Below, piece by piece: positions 1 through 10,315 of a stretch of DNA of 64,000 nucleotides; the first letter of the stretch is position 1; every line of letters starts with the position of its first letter. This DNA comes from Lasioglossum baleicum (Eukaryota; Arthropoda; Insecta; Hymenoptera; Halictidae), in NCBI RefSeq assembly GCF_051020765.1, contig NW_027469110.1:186001-250000 (forward strand), in the 5' to 3' direction. The translations under genes were made by a program, and so were the position numbers. The notes below the pieces were generated by a model that was given only the letters and a program-made list of their open reading frames with translations, did not search any database and was not told where the DNA came from.

Positions 1-37
1 GCGAGAGGATGCATCCCGCATGCTAGTCGAGTAAAAA

Positions 38-43
38 CACGTG
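38..43. other. CACGTG (E-box/G-box-like) motif, first of an array
   Basis: The palindrome CACGTG occurs once per 42-mer, on the 3' side of the A5 tract, so most of the window carries it every 42 bp. CACGTG is the core recognised by bHLH and bZIP proteins, for example the E-box of Myc/MITF-type factors, Cbf1 at yeast CDEI and plant G-box binders. Scattered copies are changed (CAAGTG, CACTTG, CACATG, CATGTG, CACCTG, CAGGTG). The sequence shows the motif; binding of any protein is conjecture. Confidence 0.4.
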
Positions 44-63
44 CGAGAGGATGCATCCCGCAG

Positions 64-105
64 GCTAGTCGAGTAAAAACACGTGCGAGAGGATGCATCC
101 CGCAG
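64..105 (+). repeat. Canonical 42-bp monomer (reference copy)
   Basis: I use the phase beginning GCTAG and ending CCGCAG. In order the monomer holds GCTAGTCGAG, then T and an A5 tract, then CACGTG followed by CGAG, then AGGATGCATCCCGCAG. It has 23 G/C of 42 and four CpGs. It contains two palindromes, CACGTG and GGATGCATCC. The TGCG just after CACG and the CGCA near the end can pair as short hairpin arms, which lengthen to TGCGGG/CCCGCA in the common variant reading GTGCGGGAGG. Recurrent substitutions are GTCCAG for GTCGAG, GCTTCC, GCACCC, GCACGC or GCGTCC for GCATCC, GCCGG for GCAGG, and A-tract length changes. Forty-two bp is four helical turns at 10.5 bp per turn. Confidence 0.97.
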
Positions 106-197
106 GCTAGTCCAGTAAAAACACGTGCGAGAGGATGCATCCCGCAGGCTAGTCGAGTAAAAACACGTGCGAGGTTTTGTGGGATGCGCATGCGCAG

Positions 198-221
198 GTT
201 TTGTGGGATGCGCATGCGCAG
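198..221 (+). repeat. Canonical 24-bp monomer (reference copy)
   Basis: The unit is GTTTTGTGGG followed by ATGCGCATGCGCAG. A second common form has GTTTTTTGGG at its start; rarer forms have GATTTTTTGGG, or GTTGCGC in place of GATGCGC. TGCGCATGCGCA is a perfect 12-bp palindrome of strictly alternating purines and pyrimidines, and ATGCGCAT is a second, overlapping palindrome. The last unit of every block lacks its final five bases and ends at GCGCATG, where the 42-mer resumes at GCTAG. Its length is a multiple of 3, so it keeps the reading phase of the flanking 42-mers. Confidence 0.96.
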
Positions 222-1982
222 GTTTTTTGGGATGCGCATGCGCAGGTTTTTTGGGATGCGCATGCGCAGATTTGTTGGGATGCGCATGGCTAGTCGAGCA
301 AAAACACGTGCGAGAGGATGCATAACGCAGGCTAGTCGAGCAAAAACACGTGCGAGAGGATGCATCCCGCAGGCTAGTCGAGTAAAAACACGTGCGAGAG
401 GATGCTTCCCGCAGGCTAGTCGAGTAAAAACACGTGCGAGAGGATGCATCCCGCAGGCTAGTCGAGTAAAAACACGTGCGAGAGGATGCATCCCGCAGGC
501 TAGTCCAGTAAAAACACGTGCGAGAGGATGCATCCCGCAGGCTAGTCGAGTAAAAACACGTGCGAGGTTTTGTGGGATGCGCATGCGCAGGTTTTGTGGG
601 ATGCGCATGAGCAGGTTTTGTGGGATGCGCATGCGCAGATTTTTTGGGATGCGCATGGCTAGTCGAGCAAAAACACGTGCGAGAGGATGCATCCCGCAGG
701 CTAGTCGAGCAAAAACACGTGCGAGAGGATGCATCCCGCAGGCTAGCCGAGTAAAAACACGTGAGGGAGGATGCATCCCGCAGGCCAGTCGAGTAAAAAC
801 ACGTGCGAGAGGATGCATCCCGCAGGCTAGTCGAGTAAAAACACGTGCGAGGTTTTGTGGGATGCGCATGCGCAGGTTTTGTGGGATGCGCATGCGCAGG
901 TTTTGTGGGTTGCGCATGCGCAGGTTTATTGGAATGCGCATGCGCAGTTTTTTTGGGATGCGCATGGCTAGTCGAGCAAAAACACGTGCGAGAGGATGCA
1001 TCCCGCAGGCTAGTCGAGCAAAAACACGTGCGAGAGGATGCATCCCGCAGGCTAGTCGAGTAAAAACACGTGCGGGAGGATGCATCCCGCAGGCTAGTCG
1101 AGTAAAACACGTGCGTGAGGATGCATCCCGCAGGCTAGTCGAATAAAAACACGTGCGAGAGGATGCATCCCGCAGGCTAGTCGAGTAAAAACACGTGCGA
1201 GAGGATGCATCCCGCAGGCTAGTCGAGTAAAAACACGTGCGAGAGGGTGCATCCCGCAGGCTAGTCGAGTAAAAACACGTGCGAGAGGATGCATCCCGCA
1301 GGCTAGTCCAGTAAAAACACGTGCGAGAGGATGCATCCCGCCGGCTAGTCGAGTAAAAACACGTGCGAGGTTTTGTGGGATGCGTATGCGCAGGTTTTGT
1401 GGGATGCGCATGCGCAGGTTTTTTGGGATGCGCATGGCTAGTCGAGCAAAAACACGTGCGAGAGGATGCATCCCGCAGGCTAGTCCAGTAAAAACACATG
1501 CGAGAGGATGCATCCCGCCGGCTAGTCGAGTAAAAACACGTGCGAGGTTTTGTGGGATGCGCATGCGCAGGTTTTGTGGGATGCGCATGCGCAGGTTTTT
1601 TGGGATGCGCATGGCTAGTCGAGCAAAAACACGTGCGAGAGGATGCATCCCGCAGGCTAGTCGAGCAAAAACACGTGCGAGAGGATGCATCCCGCAGGCT
1701 AGTCGAGTAAAAACACGTGCGAGAGGATGCATCCCGCCGGCTAGTCCAGTAAAAACACGTGCGAGAGGATGCATCCCGCAGGCTAGTCGAGTAAAAACAC
1801 GTGCGAGGTTTTGTGGGATGCGTATGTGCAGGTTTTGTGGGATGCGCATGCGCAGGTTTTTTGGGATGCGCATGCGCAGGTTTTTTGGGATGCGCATGGC
1901 TAGTCGAGCAAAAACACGTGCGAGAGGATGCATCCCGCAGGCTAGTCGAGCAAAAACACGTGCGAGAGGATGCATCCCGCAG

Positions 1983-2023
1983 GCTAGTCGAGAAAAACAA
2001 CTTCGAGAGGATGCATCCCGCAG
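1983..2023 (+). repeat. 41-bp variant monomer without CACGTG (A-type landmark)
   Basis: The A-tract and CACGTG region reads AAAAACAACTTCGAG, so the palindrome is destroyed and one base is lost. Five copies occur, at 1983-2023, 3546-3586, 4671-4711, 5660-5700 and 6700-6740. Each is followed within two monomers by GGATTCATCTCGC. The pair is private to 1-7.1 kb and fixes the register of the A-type repeat (spacings 1,563, 1,125, 989 and 1,040 bp). Confidence 0.85.
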
Positions 2024-2955
2024 GCTAGTCGAGTAAAAACACGTGCGAGAGGATTCATCTCGCAGGCTAGTCGAGTAAAAACACGTGCGAGGTTTTGTGG
2101 GATGCGCATGCGCAGGTTTTGTGGGATGCGCATGCGCAGGTTTTGTGGGTTGCGCATGCGCAGGTTTTTTGGGATGCGCATGCGCAGATTTTTTGGGATG
2201 CGCATGGCTAGTCGAGCAAAAACACGTGCGAGAGGATGCATCCCGCAGGCTAGTCGAGTAAAAACACGTGCGGGAGGATGCATCCCGCAGGCTAGTCCAG
2301 TAAAAACACGTGCGAGAGGATGCATCCCGCAGGCTAGTCGAGTAAAAACACGTGCGAGGTTTTGTGGGATGCGCATGCGCAGGTTTTTTGGGATGCGCAT
2401 GCGCAGGTTTTTTGGGATGCGCATGGCTAGTCGAGCAAAAACACGTGCGAGAGGATGCATCCCGCAGGCTAGTCGAGCAAAAACACGTGCGAGAGGATGC
2501 ATCCCGCAGGCTAGTCGAGTAAAAACACGTGCGAGAGGATGCATCCCGCAGGCTAGTCGAGTAAAAACACGTGCGAGAGGATTCATCTCGCAGGCTAGTC
2601 GAGTAAAAACACGTGCGGGAGGATGCATCCCGCAGGCTAGTCGAGTAAAAACACGTGCGAGAGGATGCATCCCGCAGGCTAGTCCAGTAAAAACACGTGC
2701 GAGAGGATGCATCCCGCCGGCTAGTCGAGTAAAAACACGTGCGAGAGGGTGCATCCCGCAGGCTAGTCGAGTAAAAACGCGTGCGAGAGGATGCATCCCG
2801 CCGGCTAGTCGAGTAAAAACACGTGCGAGAGGGTGCATCCCGCAGGCTAGTCGAGTAAAAACGCGTGCGAGAGGATGCATCCCGCAGGCTAGTCCAGTAA
2901 AAACACGTGCGAGAGGATGCATCCCGCCGGCTAGTCGAGTAAAAACACGTGCGAG

Positions 2956-3023
2956 GTTTTGTGGGATGCGTATGCGCAGGTTTTGTGGGATGCGCATGCT
3001 CAGGTTTTTTTGGGATGCGCATG
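2956..3023 (+). repeat. Three-unit 24-mer block with a 1-bp insertion
   Basis: The block is 68 bp instead of 67 because the last unit has a T7 run (GTTTTTTTGGG). It also has GCATGCTCAG in the middle unit, which breaks the 12-bp palindrome. It is the only one of the 81 blocks whose length departs from 24n-5. Confidence 0.9.
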
Positions 3024-3394
3024 GCTAGTCGAGCAAAAACACGTGCGAGAGGATGCATCCCGCAGGCTAGTCCAGTAAAAACACATGCGAGAGGATGCAT
3101 CCCGCCGGCTAGTCGAGTAAAAACACGTGCGAGGTTTTGTGGGATGCGCATGCGCAGGTTTTGTGGGATGCGCATGCGCAGGTTTTTTGGGATGCGCATG
3201 GCTAGTCGAGCAAAAACACGTGCGAGAGGATGCATCCCGCAGGCTAGTCGAGCAAAAACACGTGCGAGAGGATGCATCCCGCAGGCTAGTCGAGTAAAAA
3301 CACGTGCGAGAGGATGCATCCCGCCGGCTAGTCCAGTAAAAACACGTGCGAGAGGATGCATCCCGCAGGCTAGTCGAGTAAAAACACGTGCGAG

Positions 3395-4495
3395 GTTTTG
3401 TGGGATGCGTATGTGCAGGTTTTGTGGGATGCGCATGCGCAGGTTTTTTGGGATGCGCATGGCTAGTCGAGCAAAAACACGTGCGAGAGGATGCATCCCG
3501 CAGGCTAGTCGAGCAAAAACACGTGCGAGAGGATGCATCCCGCAGGCTAGTCGAGAAAAACAACTTCGAGAGGATGCATCCCGCAGGCTAGTCGAGTAAA
3601 AACACGTGCGAGAGGATTCATCTCGCAGGCTAGTCGAGTAAAAACACGTGCGAGGTTTTGTGGGATGCGCATGCGCAGGTTTTGTGGGATGCGCATGCGC
3701 AGGTTTTGTGGGTTGCGCATGCGCAGGTTTTTTGGGATGCGCATGCGCAGATTTTTTGGGATGCGCATGGCTAGTCGAGCAAAAACACGTGCGAGAGGAT
3801 GCATCCCGCAGGCTAGTCGAGTAAAAACACGTGCGGGAGGATGCATCCCGCAGGCTAGTCCAGTAAAAACACGTGCGAGAGGATGCATCCCGCAGGCTAG
3901 TCGAGTAAAAACACGTGCGAGGTTTTGTGGGATGCGCATGCGCAGGTTTTTTGGGATGCGCATGGCTAGTCGAGCAAAAACACGTGCGAGAGGATGCATC
4001 CCGCAGGCTAGTCGAGCAAAAACACGTGCGAGAGGATGCATCCCGCAGGCTAGTCGAGTAAAAACACGTGCGGGAGGATGCATCCCGCAGGGTAGTCGTG
4101 TAAAAAACACGTGCGGGAGGATGCATCCCGCAGGCTAGTCGAGTAGAAACACGTGCGAGAGGATGCATCCCGCAGGCTAGTCGAGTAAAAACACGTGCGA
4201 GAGGATGCATCCCGCAGACTAGTCGAGTAAAAACACGTGCGAGAGGATGCATCCCGCAGGCTAGTCGCGTAAAAACACGTGCGAGAGGATGCATCCCGCA
4301 GGCTAGTCGAGCAAAAACACGTGCGAGAGGATGCATCCCGCAGGCTAGTCGAGTAAAAACACGTGCGAGAGGATGCATCCCGCAGGCTAGTCGAGTAAAA
4401 ACACGTGCGAGAGGATGCATCCCGCCGGCTAGTCCAGTAAAAACACGTGCGAGAGGATGCATCCCGCAGGCTAGTCGAGTAAAAACACGTGCGAG
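3395..4495 (+). repeat. A-type higher-order repeat, copy A2 (1,101 bp)
   Basis: Same order of landmarks as A1. Blocks: 3395-3461 (3 units; the homologous block in A1, A3, A4 and A5 has 4), 3655-3769 (5) and 3922-3964 (only 2 units, the sole two-unit block in the window). The second half is a run of 42-mers containing GTCGTG and GTCGCG variants and a 43-bp monomer with an A6 tract near 4100. Confidence 0.8.
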
Positions 4496-5484
4496 GTTTT
4501 GTGGGATGCGTATGTGCAGGTTTTGTGGGATGCGCATGCGCAGGTTTTTTGGGATGCGCATGCGCAGGTTTTTTGGGATGCGCATGGCTAGTCGAGCAAA
4601 AACACGTGCGAGAGGATGCATCCCGCAGGCTAGTCGAGCAAAAACACGTGCGAGAGGATGCATCCCGCAGGCTAGTCGAGAAAAACAACTTCGAGAGGAT
4701 GCATCCCGCAGGCTAGTCGAGTAAAAACACGTGCGAGAGGATTCATCTCGCAGGCTAGTCGAGTAAAAACACGTGCGAGGTTTTGTGGGATGCGCATGCG
4801 CAGGTTTTGTGGGATGCGCATGCGCAGGTTTTGTGGGATGCGCATGCGCAGGTTTTTTGGGATGCGCATGCGCAGATTTTTTGGGATGCGCATGGCTAGT
4901 CGAGCAAAAACACGTGCGAGAGGATGCATCCCGCAGGCTAGTCGAGTAAAAACACGTGCGGGAGGATGCATCCCGCAGGCTAGTCCAGTAAAAACACGTG
5001 CGAGAGGATGCATCCCGCAGGCTAGTCGAGTAAAAACACGTGCGAGGTTTTGTGGGATGCGCATGCGCAGGTTTTGTGGGATGCGCATGAGCAGGTTTTG
5101 TGGGATGCGCATGGCTAGTCGAGCAAAAACACGTGCGAGAGGATGCATCCCGCAGGCTAGTCGAGCAAAAACACGTGCGAGAGGATGCATCCCGCCGGCT
5201 AGTCGAGTAAAAACACGTGCGAGGTTTTGTGGGATGCGCATGCGCAGGTTTTGTGGGATGCGCATGCGCAGGTTTTTTGGGATGCGCATGGCTAGTCGAG
5301 CAAAAACACGTGCGAGAGGATGCATCCCGCAGGCTAGTCGAGCAAAAACACGTGCGAGAGGATGCATCCCGCAGGCTAGTCGAGTAAAAACACGTGCGAG
5401 AGGATGCATCCCGCCGGCTAGTCCAGTAAAAACACGTGCGAGAGGATGCATCCCGCAGGCTAGTCGAGTAAAAACACGTGCGAG
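4496..5484 (+). repeat. A-type higher-order repeat, copy A3 (989 bp)
   Basis: Blocks: 4496-4586 (4), 4780-4894 (5), 5047-5113 (3) and 5224-5290 (3). In the five-unit block the third unit reads GATGCGC where A1, A2 and A5 read GTTGCGC. The 5047 block has the GATGAGCAG middle unit and a GTTTTGT final unit, a combination otherwise characteristic of the H-type repeats starting at 7076. A3 therefore looks like a mosaic of A and H sequence. Confidence 0.78.
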
Positions 5485-6524
5485 GTTTTGTGGGATGCGT
5501 ATGTGCAGGTTTTGTGGGATGCGCATGCGCAGGTTTTTTGGGATGCGCATGCGCAGGTTTTTTGGGATGCGCATGGCTAGTCGAGCAAAAACACGTGCGA
5601 GAGGATGCATCCCGCAGGCTAGTCGAGCAAAAACACGTGCGAGAGGATGCATCCCGCAGGCTAGTCGAGAAAAACAACTTCGAGAGGATGCATCCCGCAG
5701 GCTAGTCGAGTAAAAACACGTGCGAGAGGATTCATCTCGCAGGCTAGTCGAGTAAAAACACGTGCGAGGTTTTGTGGGATGCGCATGCGCAGGTTTTGTG
5801 GGTTGCGCATGCGCAGGTTTTTTGGGATGCGCATGCGCAGATTTTTTGGGATGCGCATGGCTAGTCGAGCAAAAACACGTGCGAGAGGATGCATCCCGCA
5901 GGCTAGTCGAGTAAAAACACGTGCGGGAGGATGCATCCCGCAGGCTAGTCCAGTAAAAACACGTGCGAGAGGATGCATCCCGCAGGCTAGTCGAGTAAAA
6001 ACACGTGCGAGGTTTTGTGGGATGCGCATGCGCAGGTTTTTTGGGATGCGCATGCGCAGGTTTTTTGGGATGCGCATGGCTAGTCGAGCAAAAACACGTG
6101 CGAGAGGATGCATCCCGCAGGCTAGTCGAGCAAAAACACGTGCGAGAGGATGCATCCCGCAGGCTAGTCGAGTAAAAACACGTGCGAGAGGATGCATCCC
6201 GCAGGCTAGTCGAGTAAAAACACGTGCGAGAGGATTCATCTCGCAGGCTAGTCGAGTAAAAACACGTGCGGGAGGATGCATCCCGCAGGGTAGTCGTGTA
6301 AAAACACGTGCGGGAGGATGCATCCCGCAGGCTAGTCGAGTAGAAACACGTGCGAGAGGATGCATCCCGCAGGCTAGTCGAGTAAAAACACGTGCGAGAG
6401 GATGCATCCCGCAGGCTAGTCGAGTAAAAACACGTGCGAGAGGATGCATCCCGCCGGCTAGTCCAGTAAAAACACGTGCGAGAGGATGCATCCCGCAGGC
6501 TAGTCGAGTAAAAACACGTGCGAG
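5485..6524 (+). repeat. A-type higher-order repeat, copy A4 (1,040 bp)
   Basis: Blocks: 5485-5575 (4), 5769-5859 (4) and 6012-6078 (3). The second block is one unit shorter than in A1, A2, A3 and A5. The following 42-mers repeat much of the A2 tail, including GTCGTG near 6295 and GAGTAGAAAC near 6340. Confidence 0.8.
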
Positions 6525-7075
6525 GTTTTGTGGGATGCGTATGTGCAGGTTTTGTGGGATGCGCATGCGCAGGTTTTTTGGGATGCGCATGCGCAGGTTT
6601 TTTGGGATGCGCATGGCTAGTCGAGCAAAAACACGTGCGAGAGGATGCATCCCGCAGGCTAGTCGAGCAAAAACACGTGCGAGAGGATGCATCCCGCAGG
6701 CTAGTCGAGAAAAACAACTTCGAGAGGATGCATCCCGCAGGCTAGTCGAGTAAAAACACGTGCGAGAGGATTCATCTCGCAGGCTAGTCGAGTAAAAACA
6801 CGTGCGAGGTTTTGTGGGATGCGCATGCGCAGGTTTTGTGGGATGCGCATGCGCAGGTTTTGTGGGTTGCGCATGCGCAGGTTTTTTGGGATGCGCATGC
6901 GCAGATTTTTTGGGATGCGCATGGCTAGTCGAGCAAAAACACGTGCGAGAGGATGCATCCCGCAGGCTAGTCGAGTAAAAACACGTGCGGGAGGATGCAT
7001 CCCGCAGGCTAGTCCAGTAAAAACACGTGCGAGAGGATGCATCCCGCAGGCTAGTCGAGTAAAAACACGTGCGAG
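6525..7075 (+). repeat. A-type higher-order repeat, copy A5, running into H1
   Basis: Blocks: 6525-6615 (4) and 6809-6923 (5). The next block at 7076 starts the H-type series, so A5 is cut short by, or grades into, that series. The A-type landmark monomer (CAACTTCGAG) is not seen again anywhere downstream in the window. Confidence 0.75.
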
Positions 7076-7760
7076 GTTTTGTGGGATGCGCATGCGCAGG
7101 TTTTGTGGGATGCGCATGAGCAGGTTTTGTGGGATGCGCATGGCTAGTCGAGCAAAAACACGTGCGAGAGGATGCATCCCGCAGGCTAGTCGAGCAAAAA
7201 CACGTGCGAGAGGATGCATCCCGCAGGCTAGTCGAGTAAAAACACGTGCGGGAGGATGCATCCCGCAGGCTAGTCGAGTAAAAACACGTGCGAGAGGATG
7301 CATCCCGCAGGCTAGTCGAGTAAAAACACGTGCGAGGTTTTGTGGGATGCGCATGCGCAGGTTTTGTGGGATGCGCATGCGCAGGTTTTGTGGGTTGCGC
7401 ATGCGCAGGTTTTTTGGGATGCGCATGCGCAGATTTTTTGGGATGCGCATGGCTAGTCGAGCAAAAACACGTGCGAGAGGATGCATCCCGCAGGCTAGTC
7501 GAGTAAAAACACGTGCGAGAGGGTGCATCCCGCAGGCTAGTCGAGTAAAAACACATGCGAGAGGATGCATCCCGCAGGCTAGTCCAGTAAAAACACGTGC
7601 GAGAGGATGCATCCCGCCGGCTAGTCGAGTAAAAACACGTGCGAGGTTTTGTGGGATGCGTATCCGCAGGTTTTGTGGGATGCGCATGCGCAGGTTTTGT
7701 GGGATGCGCATGCGCAGGTTTTTTGGGATGCGCATGCGCAGGTTTTTTGGGATGCGCATG

Positions 7761-7803
7761 GCTAGTCGAGCAAAAACACGTGCGAGAGGATGCATCCCGG
7801 CAG
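7761..7803 (+). repeat. 43-bp landmark monomer with inserted G (CCCGGCAGG)
   Basis: Directly after the third block of the H series the first 42-mer carries an extra G, giving CCCGGCAGG. Six copies occur: 7761-7803, 12049-12091, 17733-17775, 22100-22142, 31461-31503 and 45514-45556. All sit directly behind a block whose first unit contains GCGTATCCGCAG. Their spacings (4,288, 5,684, 4,367, 9,361 and 14,053 bp) measure the H-type period and its deletions. H5 lacks it. Confidence 0.9.
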
Positions 7804-8223
7804 GCTAGTCGAGTAAAAACACGTGCGAGAGGATGCATCCCGCAGGCTAGTCGAGTAAAAACACGTGCAAGAGGATGCTTCCCGCAGGCTAGTCGAGTAA
7901 AAACACGTGCGAGGGGATGCATCCCGCAGGCTAGTCCAGTAAAAACACGTGCGAGAGGATGCATCCCGCAGGCTAGTCGAGTAAAAACACGTGCGAGAGG
8001 ATGCATCCTGCAGGCTAGTCGAGTGAAAACACGTGCGACGGGATGCATCCCGCAGGCTAGTCCAGTAAAAACACGTGCGAGTGGATGCATCCCGCAGGCT
8101 AGTCGAGTAAAAACACGTGCGAGGGGATGCATCCCGCAGGCTAGTCCAGTAAAAACACGTGCGAGAGGATGCATCCCGCAGGCTAGTCGAGTAAAAACAC
8201 GTGCGAGAGGATGCATCCTGCAG

Positions 8224-8264
8224 GCTAGTCGAGTAAAACACGTGCGTGAGGATGCATCCCGCAG
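8224..8264 (+). repeat. 41-bp compound-variant monomer (CCTGCAGG / A4 / GTGCGTGAGG)
   Basis: Three changes travel together: CCTGCAGG in place of CCCGCAGG at the junction with the previous monomer, an A4 instead of an A5 tract, and GTGCGTGAGG instead of GTGCGAGAGG. About 34 copies occur between 8.2 and 33 kb and in the island, all in H-type sequence. Examples have the C after the A4 tract at 8239, 9915, 11144, 12527, 13189, 14313, 15493, 18211, 21195, 24316, 28462, 32685, 45992 and 47987. One earlier copy near 1108 lacks the CCTGCAGG part. None is seen in the pure arrays. Confidence 0.88.
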
Positions 8265-10176
8265 GCTAGTCGAGTAAAAACACGTGCGAGAGGATGCATC
8301 CCGCAGGCTAGTCGAGTAAAAACACGTGCGAGGGGATGCATCCCGCAGGCTAGTCCAGTAAAAACACGTGCGAGAGGATGCATCCCGCAGGCTAGTCGAG
8401 TAAAAACACGTGCGAGAGGATGCATCCCGCAGGCTAGTCGAGTAAAAACACGTGCGAGGTTTTGTGGGATGCGCATGCGCAGGTTTTGTGGGATGCGCAT
8501 GAGCAGGTTTTGTGGGATGCGCATGCGCAGGTTTTTTGGGATGCGCATGGCTAGTCGAGCAAAAACACGTGCGAGAGGATGCATCCCGCAGGCTAGTCGA
8601 GCAAAAACACGTGCGAGAGGATGCTTCCCGCAGGCTAGTCGAGTAAAAACACGTGCGAGAGGATGCATCCCGCAGGCTAGTCGAGTAAAAACACGTGCGA
8701 GATCATGCATCCCGCAGGCTAGTCGAGTAAAAACACGTGCGAGAGGATGCATCCCGCAGGCTAGTCGAGTAAAAACACGTGCGAGAGCATGCATCCCGCA
8801 GGCTAGTCGAGTAAAAACACGTGCGAGAGGATGCATCCCGCAGGCTAGTCGAGTAAAAACACGTGCGAGGGGATGCATCCCGCAGGCTAGTCGAATAAAA
8901 ACACGTGCGAGAGGATGCATCCCGCAGGCTAGTCGAGTAAAAACACGTGCGAGAGGATGCATCCCGCAGGCTAGTCGAGTAAAAACACGTGCGAGAGGAT
9001 GCATCCTGCAGGCTAGTCGAGTAAAAACACGTGCGAGAGGATGCATCCCGCAGGCTAGTCCAGAAAAAACACGTGCGAGAGGATGCATCCCGCCGGCTAG
9101 TCGAGTAAAAACACGTGCGAGGTTTTGTGGTATGCGTATGCGCAGGTTTTGTGGGATGCGCATGCGCAGGTTTTGTGGGATGCGCATGCGCAGGTTTTTT
9201 GGGATGCGCATGCGCAGGTTTTTTGGGATGCGCATGGCTAGTCGAGTAAAAACACGTGCGAGAGGATGCATCCCGCAGGCTAGTCCAGTAAAAACACGTG
9301 CGAGAGGATGCATCCCGCCGGCTAGTCGAGTAAAAACACGTGCGAGGTTTTGTGGGATGCGTATGCGCAGGTTTTGTGGGATGCGCATGCGCAGGTTTTG
9401 TGGGATGCGCATGCGCAGGTTTTTTGGGATGCGCATGGCTAGTCGAGCAAAAACACGTGCGAGAGGATGCATCCCGCAGGCTAGTCGAGCAAAAACACGT
9501 GCGAGAGGATGCATCCCGCAGGCTAGTCGAGTAAAGACACGTGCGAGAGGATACATCCCGCAGGCTAGTCGAGTAAAAACACGTGCGAGAGGATGCATCC
9601 CGCAGGCTAGTCGAGTAAAAACACGTGCAAGAGGATGCTTCCCGCAGGCTAGTCGAGTAAAAACACGTGCGAGAGGATGCTTCCCGCAGGCTAGTCGAGT
9701 AAAAACACGTGCGAGAGGATGCATCCCGCAGGCTAGTCGAGTAAAAACACGTGCGAGAGGATGCATCCCGCAGGCTAGTCGAGTAAAAACACGTGCGAGA
9801 GGATGCATCCCGCAGGCTAGTCGAGTAAAAACACGTGCGGGAGGATGCATCCCGCAGGCTAGTCGAGTAAAAACACGTGCGAGAGGATGCATCCTGCAGG
9901 CTAGTCGAGTAAAACACGTGCGTGAGGATGCATCCCGCAGGCTAGTCGAATAAAAACACGTGCTAGAGGATGCATCCCGCAGGCTAGTCGAGTAAAAACA
10001 CGTGCGAGAGGATGCATCCCGCAGGCTAGTCGAGTAAAAACACGTGCGAGAGGGTGCATCCCGCAGGCTAGTCGAGTAAAAACACGTGCGAGAGGATGCA
10101 TCCCGCAGGCTAGTCCAGTAAAAACACGTGCGAGAGGATGCATCCCGCCGGCTAGTCGAGTAAAAACACGTGCGAG

Positions 10177-10315
10177 GTTTTGTGGGATGCGTATGCGCAG
10201 GTTTTGTGGGATGCGCATGCGCAGGTTTTGTGGGATGCGCATTCGCAGGTTTTTTGGGATGCGCATGCGCAGGTTTTTTGGGATGCGCATGCGCAGGTTT
10301 TTTGGGATGCGCATG
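10177..10315 (+). repeat. Six-unit 24-mer block (longest class)
   Basis: Six units, the last truncated by five bases (139 bp). Unit order is GTTTTGTGGG forms first, with GCGTATGCG in unit 1 and GCATTCGCAG in unit 3, then three GTTTTTTGGG forms. The same block recurs at 16048-16186 and 26010-26148. A different six-unit block, starting GCGTATCCGCAG, is at 17594-17732, 31322-31460 and 45375-45513; its H1, H2 and H4 counterparts have five units. Confidence 0.93.

Larger units (their letters stand above)
1..1807 (+). repeat. Mixed array, lead segment of the A-type higher-order region
   Basis: 42-mers are interrupted by five 24-mer blocks: 174-288 (5 units), 567-657 (4), 852-966 (5), 1370-1436 (3) and 1547-1613 (3). 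The third block has two degenerate units (GTTTATTGGA and GTTTTTTTGGG). A 41-bp monomer with an A4 tract and GTGCGTGAGG lies near 1099-1120, the only such monomer before 8.2 kb. The segment lacks the A-type markers used below, so it is either the divergent end of that series or part of a copy that starts outside the window. Confidence 0.85.
1808..3394 (+). repeat. A-type higher-order repeat, copy A1 (1,587 bp)
   Basis: An A-type copy starts with a 24-mer block whose first unit reads GATGCGTATGTGCAG. It continues with a 41-bp monomer lacking CACGTG, then a monomer with GGATTCATCTCGC, then usually a five-unit block. Blocks here: 1808-1898 (4), 2092-2206 (5), 2359-2425 (3), 2956-3023 (3, one extra T) and 3134-3200 (3). 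A1 is the longest copy because it carries a run of about twelve 42-mers (2426-2955) that the other copies lack or shorten. The tail from 2956 repeats the arrangement seen at 1370-1807. Confidence 0.8.
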
